From Lutjanus erythropterus (Eukaryota; Chordata; Actinopteri; Lutjaniformes; Lutjanidae): 64,000 bases of DNA. The position numbers and the translations under genes are program-made. Shown here piece after piece: positions 60,087 to 64,000 of this stretch (position 1 is the stretch's first letter; each line of letters begins with the position of its first letter). The stretch is taken from NCBI GenBank assembly GCA_020091685.1, contig CM034599.1, forward strand, positions 4,186,836 through 4,250,835, read 5' to 3'. The notes beneath the pieces were generated by a model, which was not told the origin of the DNA, did not search any database, and worked only from the letters and a program-made list of their open reading frames with translations.

Positions 60087-61052
60087 CTGCAGTCAGACAT
60101 CTCAGGTGCAACTCATGGATCATAGAAGTCAGCTGCCTTTGCTCCATAAACCCCCGCCACAGTATGCACTCCTCTGTGTAAATGTCACAGCGTGTGTGAG
60201 AGGCCTCACGTATACAGTACACCTACCTCAGCATACAGAGCACACACACTCCATATACACACATTCCAACCCTAAATACTTGTGAAATACAACAGTGAGC
60301 CTGAGCAATGCAGAGGAGCAGGGGTCATTAATCTGAGTGTTGTTATTCTGGTCTAACCGCATCCACAAATCCCACCTCACTCCCCCTGGGCAGCACCCGG
60401 CCTGAAGACTCAGACATGCGGACAAACTAGCCAACAGTATCTCTGTTTGAAAACACCTGAGAGGTGTCGTGCACATGCAGTCAAAATGTTTCAGGTTAGC
60501 TGTTGCATGGCTTTATCTCCCGCAGAGATCGGCTTTTCAAGCCAACCTGTAACGATGGCAGTGTCAGTCGACTGCTGTGGTCAAGAATGAAATATTTTGA
60601 CAACTCTTGGGTGGACTGCCAGGAAAAACATTCATGCTCCACAGAGAATGAATCCTAATGATTTTGGTGATTGCCTTGCTTTCTTTCTAGCACCACCAGC
60701 AGGGGAAACATTTCAGTTTTCTTATGCTGTGAAATATCTCAACATTTCATGCAGACATTCATGGTTCCCAGAGGAAGTATTCTGCCGATTCTGGTGAGCC
60801 TTAGCTGTATTTTGTATGTAGTGCTACTAATCAAAAATTAGAATGTTAATGCTCCAAACTAAAACAGTCTGCTCTGCAAACATTACACCAGCTAAACATC
60901 AACATATTAGCATTGTCATTTTGAGCATGTTAACATGCAGATTTTGCATAAAGTACTACTGTGGCTAAGTAAAGCCTTTCGTAGTTGCTAAGTTAGCAGC
61001 TAGCATAGCTGCAGGGTCTTGTTTAATTACTGTGCTGCTGCCTTAACCATTT

Positions 61053-61600
61053 AAAGACCAGTGTGTAGGATTTAGTGGCATCGACTGTTGAAAATGCAAC
61101 CAGTTTGCCTCACTCGCCTCCCAAGGATCGTGTCTAGATGGGAACCAAAGAGTCTGTGCAGTAGTGACTAGGGTTAGAGCCCAGATATCAAGGTCCCAAA
61201 CCATGACATGAAATTCACTTTCTATATCATCAAATAACAAATTAAAACCAAACTGATTAGCAAAATGAACACTTGACCAAACACCAGTGTGATAAGAACA
61301 ACCTAAAATGACAAAAAACATCTTTGGGAAAAATTTATTTGATGTGTACTTGGAGGGGGCAGGGTTTGCGACCTGTACTGCAACCAGCCACCAGGGGGCT
61401 ACTATAGAAACATGTTGGTGCAACATGGGGCCCTCAATGGAAGAGGACCCACTCCCTCTATAGATATGGCTTAGTCTTAGGTAACAAAATATTCTTATTT
61501 TCAGCTGATTACACACAAAAAAACATACTTTTGATTATTATATTCAGTGTCTGCTATATTCTGCCAATACAGCCACCTAAATCTTGCACGCTGGACCTTT
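61053..61600. mobile_element. MITE family B (copy 4, long form)
   Basis: Left end AAAGACCAGTGTGTAGGATT, right end AATCTTGCACGCTGGACCTTT. Longer than the other copies because of an additional segment between about 61130 and 61370 not present in the copies at 10475 or 53401; the family body resumes at CTACTATAGAAACATGTTGG. Confidence 0.75.
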
Positions 61601-62139
61601 AATCACAAGCAATGATAACACTACATCCCCACACATGCAGCTCATACTCATGTAACTGTTAGTGTAAATTTCTGTGTGCTACTGTATATCACAATCAATA
61701 CACATTCACTCCTCTGCAGAGGCCCTTTGGGGTTTGAACATGTTTCTGTGCATGGTGTTATAGCTGATCCATAATGCACTCGATCAACCATGGCTGTTGT
61801 GTGCTACAGACAGAGGCTGCGTTGCTATGTGCGCGAGCTGCTGTGGTGCCCACAACTTGCAGCCTGCGAGCACGTCGATAACGAGCAGCAGCCTCTCTGA
61901 CAGAATCGTTTACTGCCTGGAGGGCATGGAGACGAAAGTGGAGTGTGCATGCCTGCCTCTAACCTACTTAAGCCTCGCGCTGCACAAATGGAAGTGTTGA
62001 TATGCAACATGAGATGTCCTGGTGGATTCCTGCCTGCAAGTATAGACTGACCAGAATAAATGTGTGAGATTAGTGCCAGAGGAAGTACTCATGCCCTTAC
62101 TGTGTGTGTGTGTTTGCTTTATTCATTCCCAGCTAGCAA

Positions 62140-62860
62140 AATTTGGTTCCGAAAATGTTCTGGAAATGTTTGTTTTTGATTCTGGGAGTGTGTCTTGAAT
62201 GTTCCTGCATAACGTTCCCTAATTGTTAATATGGCAAATTTTTCTGACTATTATTGTTATGTTCCCAGAGCGCTCTGGAAAAGCTGAATGAACTGGCTGA
62301 AGCTGAAATTCAGTGATACTTTAAAATGAGTCACATGGCTCAAAAATTGGGTGAGAAATTAGCTCAAATCATACAGTCTATGTCCAGCTTTATCAGGTCA
62401 CATACTTCAACATTTACTTTATGGATTTTGTACAGACATTCATGGTTCCCAGTGGATGCATCCTGGTGATTTTATTGGTCAAGTGAGACACGACCGCATG
62501 ACACAAAGAAGAACTTTTGAAAAGTCAAAAATATTGAAAATGATGTGTGTCATCAGTTTGTCAGTGAAAAGAATTCTCAAGAATTAATTTAATGTCCACA
62601 CTGACAACGCCACCATGTTTGTTGTTGTCAGAAACTACTGACTCTTTTTCCTCTTAACTTTTGACTTTGAGCTGTGACCTCTAGTGGATGTATTGCTTAA
62701 CATGCATGCCAACATAAAGGACAATGAAAGGATGTTGGCAGTGAAACAGATGCATCTATTTTCGTACATAAAGGGGGCATAAATGAGCCTTTAAAACCGT
62801 TGTTGGAGGAACGTTCTGGGAATGTTACTGGAACATTATTTGATATCTGGGTTGCTCATG
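62140..62860. mobile_element. Repetitive element with GTTCC-rich inverted ends
   Basis: Left part CAGCTAGCAAAATTTGGTTC and AATGTTCTGGAAATG; right part AACGTTCTGGGAATGTTACT, GGAACATTATTTGATATCTG. The ends are imperfectly inverted and the GTTCC/GGAAC phrases repeat through the element, matching a common teleost MITE type. Confidence 0.55.
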
Positions 62861-63280
62861 TCAGCATGAATAACAAGAGGCATAGTACTTAGCACATGCT
62901 TTTTTTTTTTTTTTTGCAAATTCTACAATTTCAGGATGATTAATGGTCAAAATGATGCTCCACATTGACTCTTCTCTCAGTTTGTTCAGCAGTGTACTGC
63001 ACTGTAGTGTAAAAATGTGTGCAGGTATGAGAAAGAAAAACACGCAGGTTTCTGTGAGAGGGAGTACTCTCTGGTTTCTTGGGTGTGTGCTCCTGCTGTC
63101 AGCTGAGGAGCTATAGCATAGTTTCAGTGACTCGAGTTGGCTCCTTAATTCTATTTGCCTCTCAGGGGAACCTCCCCCAAACCTCTCACACACATTTTTA
63201 GAGAGCTTTGTTGAACGAGTGGGGGAGGATGGGGGGTCTGTACTCTCAGCTCCCACTGAGTCTGGACAAGACACATAAAT

Positions 63281-63310
63281 CACACGCACACAGACACACA
63301 GACACACACA

Positions 63311-63355
<45 letters not shown>

Positions 63356-63360
63356 ACACG
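63281..63360 (+). repeat. (CA)n/(CAGA)n compound microsatellite
   Basis: CA units interrupted by several CAGA steps at the left end. Confidence 0.93.
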
Positions 63361-63660
63361 TAGTGCTATGTCATGAGGCGATGGGGTCCAGTATCTGGGC
63401 CAGGGGCCTCTTCGCTCGCCTTAAATGTTGAAAGTAAGGAAGGAGGGGGTGGGGAGACAGAAGATGAAGAGTAGAGGGAGGGGTGACTTACTAGCATGAC
63501 TTATTACTGCTCTTTATTATTATTAGAGTCTTTCTATATGGAGTTTGCATGTTCTCTCTGCGTCTGTGTGGGGTTTCGTCCAGGTGCATTAGTTTCCTCT
63601 TGCAGTCCAAATACATGCAAGCTGACTCCTACACACATACTCCTATTATTGTTTTAAAAA

Positions 63661-63987
63661 TGAGTCAACTAATCAGTTAGTCTATTAGTTGATCAACAGG
63701 GAAAAAATAATAATCAAATAATCATGTAAGACCTTCATCACGCAAATTTGCCAAGTATTTTAGTTTTTAGAAAAGTATTTGCTGCTTTTCTCTGGTTTAT
63801 ATTTTTAGGATCTGAATATCTTTGGGTTTTAGTTTGTTGGTCAGACAAAACCTATTTGAAAACATCACCTTGGACCTCTGGGTAAGTCTGTGTTCATGCT
63901 TTTCTGACATTTTATATACAAAACAGTGAATTGAATAATCAAAACACCTATTTTTCAATAATGAAAATAGTCATTAGTTACAGTCCT
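63661..63987. mobile_element. MITE family C (copy 6)
   Basis: Starts TGAGTCAACTAATCAGTTAG; inverse end ATAGTCATTAGTTACAGTCC. The window ends a few bases later. Confidence 0.7.
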
Positions 63988-64000
63988 ATATCAATCCTAT

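Noticed and set aside
62861..63355. A 164-codon minus-strand open frame
   Set aside because: Its start is inside a CA/GT microsatellite (Cys-Val repeats), so the openness follows from simple sequence.

Overview
The window is nuclear DNA from a bony fish, most likely a spiny-rayed teleost. Evidence: many short introns (several of 88-120 bp) with GT-AG borders, vertebrate proteins split over dozens of exons, abundant CA/TG microsatellites, and repeated families of short inverted-repeat elements, LINE fragments and a tRNA-derived SINE of teleost type. The apparent open frames in introns and intergenic DNA are almost all chance or repeat-derived.

Region 1 (1-11.45 kb, + strand): the 3' two thirds of an ULK1-type autophagy kinase gene (ulk1). 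The window opens inside an intron that carries a LINE fragment. Eighteen coding exons follow, from the end of the kinase domain through the Ser/Pro-rich spacer (LIR motif, mTORC1 and AMPK site equivalents) to the C-terminal EAT domain, with the stop at 10115-10117 and a poly(A) signal at 11418. All exon phases join without a break (2026 nt of coding sequence).

Region 2 (about 12.36-47.96 kb, + strand): a complete ep400 gene (E1A-binding protein p400, the SWR1/INO80-type ATPase of the TIP60/NuA4 complex). I assembled one non-coding and 53 coding exons; the joined frame is 9411 nt, 3136 residues. Order: N-terminal SPQ-rich region, HSA domain, split Snf2 ATPase with a long low-complexity insertion, SANT/Myb domain, Gln/Ala/Pro-rich C-terminus. 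ULK1 and EP400 are also near neighbours, in the same orientation, on human 12q24.33, which supports the ulk1 rather than ulk2 call. Here only about 0.9 kb separates the ulk1 poly(A) site from the ep400 promoter, and no PUS1 gene lies between them.

Region 3 (48-64 kb): no gene I can support. It is a mosaic of inverted-repeat elements, a SINE with target-site duplications, LINE 3' ends, microsatellites, an exact 3 x 25-bp tandem repeat, and a few unique stretches that may be regulatory, one with a perfect 14-bp RFX-type palindrome.

The two genes act in separate pathways (autophagy initiation; H2A.Z/H3.3 deposition and histone acetylation). The sequence gives no reason to see them as a functional unit beyond long-conserved linkage. 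I found no candidate for a wholly new system. The most checkable observations are a GC-AG intron and site changes in ulk1, a divergent helicase motif V in ep400, a MITE inside the ulk1 3' UTR, and the fold-back element families.
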